Notes: generated by a model from the sequence alone, not told the origin. A stretch of DNA of 64,000 bases from Paenibacillus urinalis (GCF_028747985.1 NZ_CP118108.1:3787501-3851500), one strand, 5' to 3'. Positions 1 to 9,799 are shown, numbered from the stretch's first letter. Numbers and translations are program-made.

Positions 1-281
1 AAATGATGATGGTGATGACCGCTGCTGCATGAAGCTTTGAATTTAACCCCGTCTTCAAAAATAACCTGCTCCAGTACGCCGAGCTCCTGCATGACTCTCA
101 AGTTGCGATAGACCGTATCAAAGCTTAGTCCGCTGTATGATTTGCCCATATATTCATAAACGTCTTTTGGTGACAAATAACCTTCTGATTCGGCAAAAAG
201 CCTTGCCAGCGTCTTGCGCTGATCTGTAATTCGAAGTCCTTGACCGGACATAGCTTCAATAATTTGATCCGTGGACAGCAT
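1..281 (-). CDS. Fur-family metal repressor, Zur-like (partial, C-terminus off window)
   Basis: The first 93 residues can be read from an ATG at 281, preceded by AGGAGG. They form the winged-helix N-terminal half of a Fur-family repressor: ITDQRKTLARLF, then SFDTVYRNLRVMQELGVLEQ, the typical recognition helix. The protein then enters a His cluster (GHHHHH) matching the metal-sensing hinge of Fur proteins. The gene runs off the left edge, so the dimerisation domain and CxxC zinc site are not visible. The Ser/Cys-rich stretch before the histidines and the lack of peroxide-sensor context make a zinc sensor (Zur) more likely than Fur or PerR, but this is a guess. Such proteins bind metal and repress uptake genes. 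A TTATAA-type -10 lies near 330. Confidence 0.85.
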   Translation of the reverse strand, partial: MLSTDQIIEAMSGQGLRITDQRKTLARLFAESEGYLSPKDVYEYMGKSYSGLSFDTVYRNLRVMQELGVLEQVIFEDGVKFKASCSSGHHHHH

Positions 282-396
282 GACTCTTAACCCTCCTGTC
301 ATACCTATTTGTGTCATACCCTTATAATGCCTGAAATCAAGAGTCACGTCAACGAACACGTATAGTACATTGATTCGTATTCGACACAAACGTAAC

Positions 397-426
397 AAAA
401 AAAGAACTCTGATGTAGAGCTCTTTT
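397..426 (-). terminator. Intrinsic terminator of the stalk-domain protein gene
   Basis: An 8-bp stem (AGAGCTCT with AGAACTCT, one mismatch, loop of 5) sits just past the stop codon at 444. On the minus strand it is followed by a run of seven T. Confidence 0.7.
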
Positions 427-443
427 CTTGTATGAATGAATTC

Positions 444-2744
444 TTACTCCTCTATTTGCGGCAATGCCGTAAACAACAGATTGATTGGAAGACTGCTTGC
501 CGGCGCAGCAGTGAACCAGATTTCGACCTTTTGCTCATAGCTGCCTGTTCGGTATAATACAACCTGCTCATTCGGAGCACTTACTCCTCCACTCTTCGCC
601 AGAGGTATGAGCATTCCATTCACCATCGCATAGCCCGAATAGGTTCCTCCGCGAGGATTAAAGGAGATCAGTGTATTAGGAGCTACGGAGTCCAGTGTGA
701 TCTTGTACAGGACACCGAAGTTACCCGAGTTGGAGGCTGTTACCCCTACCATCGGATCCACGCCGGCCACGTTCGGGTCATCCTTGTTATCCCCAATCAC
801 AAGCCGCTGTGACTTCTCGCCAATTGTCTCGCTGTATCTGATGATGCGAGTTGGATTATCATAAGTTCCGCGGTTATGAACACCATCCCGATCAAGAACC
901 GGCAGCTTCTTCACTGCAGACAGCGGATCCAGCTTCTCATCAATCATAATGACTTTGTAGTCAATTGGATAATTGCTGTAAACATCAGAATACAGTGAAA
1001 TAATTTGACTCTGGCCAAGACTCGACATGCTCAGATCGGTAAGGATCAGCTTGCTCTCTCCCGGCTTCAGCTGAGTAGTCGACCACTTTGAACCATCCTG
1101 CATCGTTTCAAAATATCTTTGCACCGCTTTTTTGCCTGCAGCCTGTGCAATGTTGGTCGGACCTGCGAAGCCTAGATTCTCTGTGCGAAGTGTAGCTGTA
1201 GCCGAGTTGTTGTTCGTTGCGACCACGTACATCTTCACTTTTTTGCCGGTGTTATTGAGATGGTGAAGCAAAAATCTCGTGTTGCCGACGGCACGATCCT
1301 GATATAGAATCCCTTCACGGGTTACCGTTTCAGGACTATTGCTTCGTATCAGTGTGCCTGGTTGATCCGTGTACGTATAACTCACTTTATCCCAGGTCGG
1401 GACAATCGAACCGTCAAAGGCAAATTCCTCCCCAACCGGTGTAAAGAGACGATTAAACTCATTGAGCGTGTACAACGTTTCGTTTGTGATAATAATCGTT
1501 TTTTCGTAAGTCCGGCTTGCCCCTTTATTATCAGTAACCGTTAATCGAATCGTCTTGGGTCCAGGTGTGAAAAACGCTGCTGCATTATTGTCCCACTGTG
1601 TATCTACTATATACTCGTCATCTGTACTCTCGTCCTTGTACGTAATCAGCTCGCCCATCTTATATTCTTCTTTATCTGTTGTAAACATCGGAATCGGCGG
1701 CTGATTCGGCCGTTCTACATTAATGGTAACGGTATAGGCATCACTCCATGTACCGCTTGAATCCTGAACATAATAGCTGACCGTATAGTTCCCTTCTGAT
1801 TCAAATACATCCTGTCTGCCTTCCCAGCGTTCATTAATGATCGCAAGACCTTTCGGAGAATAAGGAGCTGTTACATAAGTTACCTGATCTCCTGCGTACA
1901 CCTTGCTCGGCTGAATGCTGAATTTAGCAAGCGGCTTACTCGACAGGTTCAGAATAATCCGTTTATTGATGTTATCCACACTGTAGGTTATGCCAAGTGC
2001 TTGGGTAATGGATGTCAGCGGTACCATAAATGTATTGTTCGTCTGATAGGAAGCGCCCTTCATGCTCTTCGAAACGCCGTTAACCGTATAGCTGCTGCTG
2101 TTCGTTTTGAAGCGAAGTTCGTTGCTGCCCTGGATGATCAGCGTTTCCTTGGTGCTGTAATTGTATGATACCTTGTATCCGACTCGATCAACCAATGCGC
2201 GAATAGGCACATAGGAAACACCGCTCTTCACAACCATCGGCTGTGGAGCGTAGTAAGTAACACCGTCCTGAATCATCTTGCTGCTATTATAAAATAAGAT
2301 CAGCTGGCTCGCGCTGACAGCTGTATTCGCTGCTGTATTTGCCTTGACCGAGCTTGTCTCCTGAGCAGTTTGCTGTGAAACCGGCTGCTGCTCTACAGCA
2401 TCCGACTCTATAGAATCCTCTTCGGGAAGTGAAGCCTGGTCTTTCTCAGAGGATTCATCACTTTGAGAATCATCTGGAAGCTCTGCTTCATCAGATATGT
2501 CCTGAGCTCCGCTTACGGATCCTTCTGCGGCTTCTGTGTCCTGCTTCACTTCGTTATTGGTGTGTGAAGTACTCTCGTCATTCTTAACATCTTGGGACAG
2601 GGTTTCTTGCACACTTGCTGCTTGTTGATCAAGTGCTTGTCCCTGCTGAACTTCTGCTGTGTCTGATTGTGCACTCACTGGAAAAGCCATCAGTACCTGT
2701 GAAACGGCAAAGACGGTGAGAATAGATAATTTCTTGAAATTCAT
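444..2744 (-). CDS. Secreted copper-amine-oxidase-N (stalk) domain protein with PKD-like domain
   Basis: About 766 residues. The ATG at 2744 is preferred over the in-frame GTG at 2765 because AGAAGGAGT lies 8 bases upstream of it. Order of parts: a Sec signal peptide (MNFKKLSILTVFAV...VSAQS), an acidic, Gln/Ser/Glu-rich linker of about 100 residues, a copper-amine-oxidase N-terminal type domain (about residues 145-270, with VPIRALVDRVGY and MVPLTSITQALG), a PKD/Ig-like pair (about 280-420), and a large beta-rich C-terminal region I do not recognise. Stalk domains are common in Paenibacillus surface proteins and imply no oxidase activity. No LPXTG or SLH anchor was seen, so it is probably secreted or loosely wall-bound. 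It appears to be a single-gene unit with its own terminator. Confidence 0.8.
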   Translation of the reverse strand: MNFKKLSILTVFAVSQVLMAFPVSAQSDTAEVQQGQALDQQAASVQETLSQDVKNDESTSHTNNEVKQDTEAAEGSVSGAQDISDEAELPDDSQSDESSEKDQASLPEEDSIESDAVEQQPVSQQTAQETSSVKANTAANTAVSASQLILFYNSSKMIQDGVTYYAPQPMVVKSGVSYVPIRALVDRVGYKVSYNYSTKETLIIQGSNELRFKTNSSSYTVNGVSKSMKGASYQTNNTFMVPLTSITQALGITYSVDNINKRIILNLSSKPLAKFSIQPSKVYAGDQVTYVTAPYSPKGLAIINERWEGRQDVFESEGNYTVSYYVQDSSGTWSDAYTVTINVERPNQPPIPMFTTDKEEYKMGELITYKDESTDDEYIVDTQWDNNAAAFFTPGPKTIRLTVTDNKGASRTYEKTIIITNETLYTLNEFNRLFTPVGEEFAFDGSIVPTWDKVSYTYTDQPGTLIRSNSPETVTREGILYQDRAVGNTRFLLHHLNNTGKKVKMYVVATNNNSATATLRTENLGFAGPTNIAQAAGKKAVQRYFETMQDGSKWSTTQLKPGESKLILTDLSMSSLGQSQIISLYSDVYSNYPIDYKVIMIDEKLDPLSAVKKLPVLDRDGVHNRGTYDNPTRIIRYSETIGEKSQRLVIGDNKDDPNVAGVDPMVGVTASNSGNFGVLYKITLDSVAPNTLISFNPRGGTYSGYAMVNGMLIPLAKSGGVSAPNEQVVLYRTGSYEQKVEIWFTAAPASSLPINLLFTALPQIEE

Positions 2745-2843
2745 TCCTCGACTCCTTCTAATCACTTAGTTGTATCACGATGCATGTCTCATTATTAGAC
2801 GCAGTTATACTGAAAAAGTTGCTCTACACATTCTAAAAAATGA

Positions 2844-2878
2844 CAAAAAGCAACATCCCCTAAGTCGGAAACGCTGCT
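2844..2878 (-). terminator. Intrinsic terminator of the sugar ABC/two-component operon
   Basis: A 12-bp stem containing G-U pairs (minus strand AGCAGCGTTTCC with GGGGATGTTGCT, 6-base loop) is followed by TTTTTG. It lies 35 bases past the response-regulator stop. Confidence 0.65.
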
Positions 2879-2912
2879 CTTATGTCGCCATTTACTTATG
2901 ATTTGGAAGAGT

Positions 2913-4505
2913 TCAGTTTGTCTTGGCTGCCATCTCACGAAATTCAGAAGGCTTCATTCCATAATACTTATGAAATACTTTTGAGAAATATCTCCGTTCC
3001 CGATACCCCACGGCAGCTCCAATCGAAGCGATGCTCCGATCTGTTCCGGTGAGCATGGCTTTCGCAGACTCCATCCTTTCTCTCGTTACATATTCAACAA
3101 AAGTGACACCAAAATGGCTCTTGAATAGCTGGCAGAAGTAGCTTGAACAGATCCCAAGCTGGTCTGCCATCTCTTCAATACCCAGATCTTTATCCAGCCT
3201 TGCCGCGATATAATCCCTTGCGGTAGCCACCAGCTCTCCTGCCGTGCGCCTCGGCAGCTCGCTTGCACAAGCTTCTGCCAAGGTAAGTGACAGCTCAAAA
3301 TATTCCCGGAGTGTAAGCGTTTGTAACATCACATTCCAGATCCGTTCTTCTGCTTCTGTCTTCAGCAGCTTCATTTCGTGCATATCACGGAGCATGAGAA
3401 CAACAATGTAATGGAAATACTTGATGGCCTTGCCGTTGTTACTCCCTTTGTCGGTGCACATCAAGCTGTAAATTTGCTTCAGCACCGATGTAACCTCATT
3501 TTTATTTTTTTGCCTCACCGCCAGGGTCAACCGATCCGACCATACACGAGACATCCATTCAAGCTCTTCGCCTGACTCCTGCTCATCAATATTTGCAATC
3601 CTTGTGCCTGAATGCTCAGACATCATCAGCGCCCGCTGGGCATCTCTATATTCTTCGGCCAGCATGTAATCAAAGACCTTCTTGCCGGAAGCATACAATT
3701 CTGCAGCCATGCCAGATGCATCTGTAAACCTACGTTCCAGCTCTTCGAGTAAGTCAGGATCAGGGACACGGGAAGTAGACTCAGACAAGGAGGAATCATG
3801 TTCAATAACAATACACCATTCTCCATCCCGCGTCTGGATTACTTCTCCTGCTGGCGTTGAAGCCGCCAAATGATCGTCGATTACTGCACCAACCAACTCA
3901 TGCCAATGCTTACGCTCTTCTTCTGACCATAACAAGGAATTGAGGAAATAATCCTGTGCAACGAGCAAGATGAGTGTATAACGACTTCCACCTGCGGTTG
4001 ACTTCACATCTTCACATGGATTGGGACTATGGGATTCACCAAGCAATACTTCCTGCAGCCATTTTCGACGAATCCACTTGCTCATATACAGCTCTCGCAC
4101 CGTGCCCTGCTGCTCCTGCTGCTTCTTATTGCGGATACGGACTGCAAGTGCGCCAATGGTTGACTCCAGCTCAAAATAATCGATCGGCTTGCATATGTAT
4201 TCACGAACGCCTTGCTGCAATGCAAGTCTCGCATATTCAAACTCCTGGTAGCCGGTAAGCAGCAGAATCTCTGCTTTCCCGCCTCTTATCCGATACTGTT
4301 CAATGAATGTTAGTCCGTCCATGACAGGCATTCGAATATCACATAATATGAGATCAGGCTGAACATGGGTACTCAGCTCTAACGCTTCATTTCCGGTACG
4401 GGCAGCTCCAGCCACCTTGATTCCGAGCGATTCCCAATCAATAAACTCCTTCAAGTTATCAAGTATAGGCTGTTCATCATCAATTAGCAGCGCACTCAAT
4501 TCCAA
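2913..4505 (-). CDS. YesN-type response regulator with AraC DNA-binding domain
   Basis: About 530 residues. The N-terminal receiver domain (SALLIDDEQPILDNL...LILCDIRMPVMDG) has its phospho-acceptor Asp at about residue 56. A middle region of about 280 residues has no recognisable fold, as is usual for YesN proteins. Two AraC-type helix-turn-helix motifs close the protein (GIEEMADQLGICSSYFCQLF and IASIGAAVGYRERRYFSKVF). I place the start at a TTG at 4505 behind GGGGGGA; the longer reading frame to 4541 would overlap the kinase more and adds residues foreign to the family. The start overlaps the 3' end of the kinase gene by about 10 bases, so translation is probably coupled. It should activate the upstream sugar transporter genes when phosphorylated by the partner kinase. 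Confidence 0.9.
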   Translation of the reverse strand: MELSALLIDDEQPILDNLKEFIDWESLGIKVAGAARTGNEALELSTHVQPDLILCDIRMPVMDGLTFIEQYRIRGGKAEILLLTGYQEFEYARLALQQGVREYICKPIDYFELESTIGALAVRIRNKKQQEQQGTVRELYMSKWIRRKWLQEVLLGESHSPNPCEDVKSTAGGSRYTLILLVAQDYFLNSLLWSEEERKHWHELVGAVIDDHLAASTPAGEVIQTRDGEWCIVIEHDSSLSESTSRVPDPDLLEELERRFTDASGMAAELYASGKKVFDYMLAEEYRDAQRALMMSEHSGTRIANIDEQESGEELEWMSRVWSDRLTLAVRQKNKNEVTSVLKQIYSLMCTDKGSNNGKAIKYFHYIVVLMLRDMHEMKLLKTEAEERIWNVMLQTLTLREYFELSLTLAEACASELPRRTAGELVATARDYIAARLDKDLGIEEMADQLGICSSYFCQLFKSHFGVTFVEYVTRERMESAKAMLTGTDRSIASIGAAVGYRERRYFSKVFHKYYGMKPSEFREMAAKTN

Positions 4506-6316
4506 GACGAATCCCCCCAATCGTTTTTGGGCAGCACACACCGGATTGTCGTTCCTGCCCCACTCGCAGAACAGATAAATATACCGTAATGTTCTCCATA
4601 TTGAATGCGAATTCGGTCGGCTACACTCCGCACTCCAAGACCACGACGTTCAGACATGGCCGGTGATATCGGTTCATCCTCCATTTCCGTCGTCTTCGCC
4701 ATGTATTCGAACCGTTCAAGGACGGTGTTAGCCATCCCGATTCCATTATCCTGCACTTCAAGCACAACTCTTCCCATATCTTCCCATGCTGTTACCCGGA
4801 TGAATCCAACGTAATCAATTCCTTCAAACCCATGCTGAATGCTATTCTCGACAAGGGGCTGCAGGGTAAGCTTAAGAATAGGAAAGGATTCAAGCTTCTC
4901 AGGAATATCAATCTCATATTCAAACAGCTCAGCAAACCTGTATTGTTGAATCGCCAAGTAGTTCTCGAGATGCTTCACTTCCTCCTTGATCGGAATTTCT
5001 TCCACATCCTGAATGCTGATACGTAAAATGCTAGCCAGCCTGTTCACCATCTCGCTGACCTTCCTTCGTTCCCCGCGAAGCGCAAGTCCATTAATGGACT
5101 CTAGTGTATTGAACAAGAAGTGCGGCTTGATCTGGGCCTGCAGCACCCGGAGCTCGGCTCTTGTCTTCTGCATCTGCTCGGCCTTGACTCTGCGGAACAA
5201 GCTGCTGATTTTGTCCATAAGATCATTGATGCCTTGTGCCAGCAGCTGGAGCTCGTCGTAGCCTTTGCCCTCAATCCTTGCACTCAAATCCCCATCTTCA
5301 ACTCTGCGCATAAAGCGTACAAGGACTGCAATCGTTCCGGTAATCCGATTCATAAAAAAGACATTGAACATAAGGGCGGCAAATAGACAGCATATAATAA
5401 TAATCACATACCAGCTGACCAGCTGATTCGTTTCTTTCGCCAAGGAGTTCCATTCAGTTACAGAGACAAGCTGCCATGGATATCCCTTCATCTGGTATTG
5501 AGACAGGATGCTCTCTGTTCCATCGAAATTCAGCCTGCTGCTGCGATATCCGTCCCCGCCTGCAAAGGTCTCGCTCATCAGCTCCGACATGTATCGTCCA
5601 ATATAAAAACCGGAAGGGTCATATACAACGAGCCCGTCTTGGTTCACCATCATGAATTCCGTATCCTGATTCCCGCTCATGCTGAGATTACGGAAGATCC
5701 GGTCAATTTCCCAATTCTTGATCTGCACGACCAGAACACCAATGTTCTGGAAAAAACTCAGCTCTTTTACAAGCCTGATTTGAGTAAATACAGGCTCATA
5801 GCCCGTGAATTCCGGATGCTCCAGCGGAGCAATCCACAGAGGCACACCATTTAACTCTTTCACTTGATTGTAGAGCGGATGGTTGGTAAACTCCCCGAAA
5901 GGCAGTGCCTTGAAGTCTTCCTTCGTAAAAATAGAGACAATCCTCTCCCTGGCGGAATACTCCAAATTATAGAGAAATGCATAGCTGATTGCGGGATAAT
6001 TATAGAGCATGCTGCGAAAATTCCGCTGACTCGCATTCAGATAGAGCTGATCGCTCTCCCCAAGGTTCACGGGCTTCTCGGATTCAAGCGCCATCTGAAA
6101 CACAGACGTAGCAATTCCATTGTCTGTTACATTGTTCATTTCCTGAAACACGCTTTCGATGCTGTAGCTGATCGACTTCAGCGCATACTCAGCCTGCTCG
6201 CTGTATTTTTTCTCAATTGTACTCGATGTCACGAGAAAGGTTCCGAAGCCCATGACACACATCGGGATGATGATCAATGCCAGAAACGCCACGACAAGTT
6301 TGCTACGCAAGTTCAA
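4496..6316 (-). CDS. YesM-type sensor histidine kinase
   Basis: 606 residues. One transmembrane helix at about 8-30, an extracellular Cache-like sensor of about 260 residues, a second helix at about 300-322, a HAMP linker, then the His_kinase domain with phospho-acceptor His399 in the QIKPHFLFNTLES motif. The ATPase domain follows with an N-box (LVENSIQHGF) and DNGIGM. This is the LytS/YesM class of kinases that monitor sugars outside the cell. The start is a TTG at 6316 with GGGGAG about 10 bases upstream; the nearby ATG is out of frame and hits a stop. It sits 43 bases after the second permease gene and overlaps the response regulator gene, so the whole unit 9613-2913 looks like one operon. 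Confidence 0.92.
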   Translation of the reverse strand: MNLRSKLVVAFLALIIIPMCVMGFGTFLVTSSTIEKKYSEQAEYALKSISYSIESVFQEMNNVTDNGIATSVFQMALESEKPVNLGESDQLYLNASQRNFRSMLYNYPAISYAFLYNLEYSARERIVSIFTKEDFKALPFGEFTNHPLYNQVKELNGVPLWIAPLEHPEFTGYEPVFTQIRLVKELSFFQNIGVLVVQIKNWEIDRIFRNLSMSGNQDTEFMMVNQDGLVVYDPSGFYIGRYMSELMSETFAGGDGYRSSRLNFDGTESILSQYQMKGYPWQLVSVTEWNSLAKETNQLVSWYVIIIICCLFAALMFNVFFMNRITGTIAVLVRFMRRVEDGDLSARIEGKGYDELQLLAQGINDLMDKISSLFRRVKAEQMQKTRAELRVLQAQIKPHFLFNTLESINGLALRGERRKVSEMVNRLASILRISIQDVEEIPIKEEVKHLENYLAIQQYRFAELFEYEIDIPEKLESFPILKLTLQPLVENSIQHGFEGIDYVGFIRVTAWEDMGRVVLEVQDNGIGMANTVLERFEYMAKTTEMEDEPISPAMSERRGLGVRSVADRIRIQYGEHYGIFICSASGAGTTIRCVLPKNDWGDSSWN

Positions 6317-6359
6317 GAACGCATTTCTCCCCGGTCGAAGAGCATAAGCGTAAGTCTCG

Positions 6360-7190
6360 TCACCCTTTGACGCTACCTGCGGTTACACCTTCAATGATCT
6401 GCTCTTGCAAAATGGAATAAATAATGATAACCGGCACGACACTGTAGACAATTCCCGCTGACATCTGGGCGTAGTTCATCTGGTACTGATCTCTGAACTG
6501 CACCATTCCTACAGGCAGGGTACGAAGTGTGTCCGTGGATAAAAAGTAGTTGGCTAGAAGAAATTCATTCCAGTTGCCAAGAAAGTTAACGATAAATACC
6601 GTAACGATCGCTGGAATGGTTAGAGGTAACACTATTCTAGCAAATATCCCCTGTGCCCTCAACCCGTCCATAACGGCAGCTTCCTCGATTTCACTTGGGA
6701 GCGAACGCATAAAAGCAGCCAGTATAATAATCGTAAACGGAAGCGCATTTGCAATATAAGGAATGATGAGCGCGAGATGCGTATCCAGGATACCCAGCTT
6801 GCGGACAAGCAGATAGATGGGCAGCATCAGGGAGTTGTTCGGAATGAGCATGCCGACCAGGATCAGGCTGAAGAAGGCAGCGTTCCATTTTCCATGCTTC
6901 ATTCTTGTTACCGCAAAGGCAAACATCGCGCCAAGCAAGATGGATACCACCGAGGCTAGGATTGAAATATATAAGCTGTTAAAGAAGTACGTTCCGATCT
7001 TGGCATTAACCCAGGCTTCTACATAATTTTCAAATGCAAACTCTTGCGGGATGCCAAACGGATTAAGCGCAATCGCATTGTTATCCTTCTTGACGGATGA
7101 GAAGATGACAAATAGAAATGGAAATAGAATTACAAGCAAGTAGCTGAGCAGAAATACATGGGGGATTGATTTACTCAAGGTTCGCATCAT
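6360..7190 (-). CDS. Carbohydrate ABC transporter permease (MalG/MsmG type)
   Basis: 276 residues with about six membrane helices and the inner-membrane EAA loop (EEAAVMDGLRAQGIFARIVLPL is its core region) near residue 185, which docks to the ATPase. Family length is normal. Its ATG overlaps the stop of the first permease gene (TAATG), so translation is coupled. No ATP-binding subunit is encoded here. In the CUT1 family of Bacillota this is normal, because one shared ATPase such as MsmX serves several importers. Confidence 0.92.
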   Translation of the reverse strand: MMRTLSKSIPHVFLLSYLLVILFPFLFVIFSSVKKDNNAIALNPFGIPQEFAFENYVEAWVNAKIGTYFFNSLYISILASVVSILLGAMFAFAVTRMKHGKWNAAFFSLILVGMLIPNNSLMLPIYLLVRKLGILDTHLALIIPYIANALPFTIIILAAFMRSLPSEIEEAAVMDGLRAQGIFARIVLPLTIPAIVTVFIVNFLGNWNEFLLANYFLSTDTLRTLPVGMVQFRDQYQMNYAQMSAGIVYSVVPVIIIYSILQEQIIEGVTAGSVKG

Positions 7191-8074
7191 TAGTATTCAA
7201 TCCTTTCACTTCGGCGGGCGATCATGACTTGATAGAGAGCCGTCAGAATGAGTGTAAATACAAAGATAAGGACAGCGATGGTATTTCCATAGCCGTATTT
7301 AAAATTCGTGATCGCATATTTGATCATGTAGGTTGCTAGCACGTCTGTGGACCCGGCTGGACCGCCTTTTGTCATGACAATGACGATATCTGCTGCCTTC
7401 ATTGCACCTGCAATCGACAGCATAATGACAACAGAAATGATAGGCTTGATGAGCGGCAGTGTTATGGATAATGCTCTTTGCAGCCGGTTTGCTCCATCAA
7501 TCTCAGCTGCTTCATCCAGATCACGCGGAATGGCGAGAATCGCTGCGAGAACCATGATGATGTAGAAGCCAGTCCATTGCCAGGCATTTGTCAGCAGGAT
7601 GGAGAACATCGCGTATTTCTCGTCTGACAGCCAGTAGATCGGCTCGATGCCAAACAACCCCAATATCTGATTGAACAAGCCGATATTCGGTTCATAGATG
7701 AAGCCCCACAGAATCCCTATAACTGCTGTAGACATAATGGAGGGAAGGAACACCGCCGTTTTGTAAAGGCCTTTAAGCCGCTTCACATTCGCAATGAGAA
7801 GAGAGAAGAGCACAATCAGCGGAACCTGAATACCGCACGAAAAAAGAATAAACCATCCGTTATTCAATGCCGACTCCCAGAATCTCTCATCTCCAAATGC
7901 TTTTATATAATTTTCGAACCCAATAAATTTCGGATTCTCAGATACGCCATTCCAGCTGGTAAAGCTGTAGTATATCGAATTCAAGATCGGATAAATAAAA
8001 AACAATATAAACAATATCAAGGCAGGTAATATAAACATGGAGTATACCCAAGGGTTCTTGAGTGATTTGTTCAT
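7190..8074 (-). CDS. Carbohydrate ABC transporter permease (MalF/UgpA type)
   Basis: About 294 residues from the ATG at 8074 (MNKSLKNPWVYSMF), which has GGGAGG 10 bases upstream. The frame is open to 8119, but the added 15 residues are unlike the family. Six membrane helices and an EAA loop (LDEAAEIDGANRLQRALSITLPL region, about residue 200) identify the partner of the other permease. It lies downstream of the binding-protein gene, separated by a terminator-like hairpin, and would be expressed at a lower level. Confidence 0.92.
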   Translation of the reverse strand: MNKSLKNPWVYSMFILPALILFILFFIYPILNSIYYSFTSWNGVSENPKFIGFENYIKAFGDERFWESALNNGWFILFSCGIQVPLIVLFSLLIANVKRLKGLYKTAVFLPSIMSTAVIGILWGFIYEPNIGLFNQILGLFGIEPIYWLSDEKYAMFSILLTNAWQWTGFYIIMVLAAILAIPRDLDEAAEIDGANRLQRALSITLPLIKPIISVVIMLSIAGAMKAADIVIVMTKGGPAGSTDVLATYMIKYAITNFKYGYGNTIAVLIFVFTLILTALYQVMIARRSERIEY

Positions 8075-8133
8075 GTGCCAACAGCCTCCCATGGAAGAGC
8101 CAATAATGTACAGTCTCATACCATATTAGTGTG

Positions 8134-8162
8134 TAAAAAAACCCCGGACGCTGATCCGGGGT
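8134..8162 (-). terminator. Intercistronic terminator between sugar-binding protein and permeases
   Basis: A perfect 8-bp stem (ACCCCGGA / TCCGGGGT, loop of 6) is followed on the minus strand by seven T. It lies inside the transporter operon and probably ends most transcripts after the binding-protein gene. Confidence 0.85.
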
Positions 8163-8230
8163 AAGCAGTCCTGTTATTTTATCGTTTTATGCTGATCACG
8201 ATTATGAATGGTAACGGTGCTTAAGCCTCT

Positions 8231-9613
8231 TTATTCCACTGCTGCGTTTGCTTCTTCTTGAACTTTCTGCAGATCCTCTGCCATTTGCTCAGGGGTCGTT
8301 TGGCCGCCAATCAGCTTCTGAATCTGAATATTACTGATCTCAGTCGTTACATCCGCTTGAACAAGCGAGTCAAATGCAGGGAAAGAAGTAGCGGAAGCAT
8401 TAAGGACAGCAACGATCTCCTTCATCAAATCATCGGTAATACTTTCGGTTAGTACAGCTTCATCGAATTTCATAGCCGGCAGTACACCGTCTTCAACCAG
8501 ACCTCTAATTTGCATTTCTTCATTAAACATATTCTTGATGAAGGATTTCACTGCTGCGAGCTTCTGTGGATCGTCCGCAACCGAAGCTGCAAAGCCATAT
8601 CCGTTATTCACATCGCGCATGAGAGAGGTTTGGTCTCCGACTCCTCCATCAACAGGAGGCAAGTTGAAGAATCCAACCTTTCCGATCAAGCCTTCACCAG
8701 ACTGCCCTTCCTTGAATACGGAGGATTTCCATGTACCGTCATACATCAGGATAGCTTCACCGCTCGTGAACTGCGTCGTATATTCCGCATACTCAAATCC
8801 AAGCTCGCCCTTCTTGAAGTACTCTTTATCAACCCATTCCTGATGCTTAGCAAAGGCCTTGACAACACCCGGATCGGTCCAAGCCGCTTCGCCGGTAACA
8901 AACTTGTTTGTAATATCAGAGCCTGCGTATCGCGACCAGAGATGGTTCGTCAGCATAAGAGGTACCCAGCCTGCCTTCGAAGCTCCAGCCAGCGGCACTT
9001 TGCCATCTGCCTTAATATCAGCCAGCTGCTGCTCAAATTCGGCAAAGGTAGCCGGCGGCTGCCATCCCTTCGACTCATAATATTCCTTGTTGTAGAAAAA
9101 CCCTTCGCCAGATCCTCCGACCGGCAGACCATATACATTGCCTTCATAAGTGAACGGCTCAAGTGAAGAGAATTTATCCTGAATTCCGAGCTCTTCAAGA
9201 ATCGGTGTCAGATTGAGAAGCATGCCTTCTTTGGCGTATACCTTCGCATCTGGGCTGCCGAACAGGTCGAAGATATCCGGCGGATTACCTGCAGCCATTT
9301 CGCCCCGCAGCTTTTCTTTGCGGTTAACGTCAGAATCAACTCCATCCAGGGTAAAAGATGCGCCTTCGACTTCCCCCTCCACCTTCTTAACCACGTCCTG
9401 CAGGATCGCAAGCCGGCGTTCCTTGTCCGCACCGACCTGCGTATGCCGAAGTGTCATTTCAAACGGCTCAGCCGAAGCTGCCGGCGGTGTTTCGCCAGAC
9501 GTTCCAGGCTCCGCAGCAGGTGTTTCCGTATTAGTGCTGCCTCCACAGCCTGCCAGTGTCAGTGACACTGCCAGCATTAACGACATCATAGAACCAAACT
9601 TTTTCTTCAACAT
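8231..9613 (-). CDS. Extracellular sugar-binding lipoprotein of ABC transporter (family 1)
   Basis: About 460 residues from the ATG at 9613, preceded by GCGGGGGC. It has a lipoprotein signal peptide with lipobox LAGC, a Glu/Pro/Ala-rich linker, then a two-lobed periplasmic-binding-protein fold with family-typical pieces (GSPDAKVYAKEGMLLNLTP, WVDKEYF, GEAILMYDGTW). It should capture a sugar or oligosaccharide outside the membrane and deliver it to the two permeases. The ligand cannot be read from sequence. It is the first gene of the operon that ends with the YesM/YesN pair, which suggests substrate-induced uptake. Confidence 0.92.
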   Translation of the reverse strand: MLKKKFGSMMSLMLAVSLTLAGCGGSTNTETPAAEPGTSGETPPAASAEPFEMTLRHTQVGADKERRLAILQDVVKKVEGEVEGASFTLDGVDSDVNRKEKLRGEMAAGNPPDIFDLFGSPDAKVYAKEGMLLNLTPILEELGIQDKFSSLEPFTYEGNVYGLPVGGSGEGFFYNKEYYESKGWQPPATFAEFEQQLADIKADGKVPLAGASKAGWVPLMLTNHLWSRYAGSDITNKFVTGEAAWTDPGVVKAFAKHQEWVDKEYFKKGELGFEYAEYTTQFTSGEAILMYDGTWKSSVFKEGQSGEGLIGKVGFFNLPPVDGGVGDQTSLMRDVNNGYGFAASVADDPQKLAAVKSFIKNMFNEEMQIRGLVEDGVLPAMKFDEAVLTESITDDLMKEIVAVLNASATSFPAFDSLVQADVTTEISNIQIQKLIGGQTTPEQMAEDLQKVQEEANAAVE

Positions 9614-9674
9614 TCGTTTGCCCCCGCTTTCTATGAGCTTGTATTGTATGTAACTTACTTGCTTTACAATTTTC

Positions 9675-9680
9675 ATTATA
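9675..9680 (-). promoter_or_regulatory. Candidate -10 box of the sugar transporter operon
   Basis: A perfect TATAAT on the minus strand lies about 60 bases upstream of the binding-protein start. No convincing -35 is present, which fits a promoter needing an activator such as the YesN-type regulator. A 6-bp inverted repeat (TCGAGG/CCTCGA) at 9721-9740 lies upstream. Confidence 0.45.
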
Positions 9681-9746
9681 AAAACATTGCTGTGTGTCCG
9701 ATAGGACTACAATTTAAAGATCGAGGGATAAAATCCTCGAAAAATA

Positions 9747-9780
9747 CGTAAAAACTCCCTTCTCATGTTAGAAGGGAGTT
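9747..9780 (-). terminator. Intrinsic terminator of pflBA
   Basis: An 11-bp perfect stem (AACTCCCTTCT / AGAAGGGAGTT, 6-base loop) is followed on the minus strand by TTTTACGTATTTT. It lies 20 bases past the pflA stop. Confidence 0.8.
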
Positions 9781-9799
9781 CGTTATTACGACACGTTTA

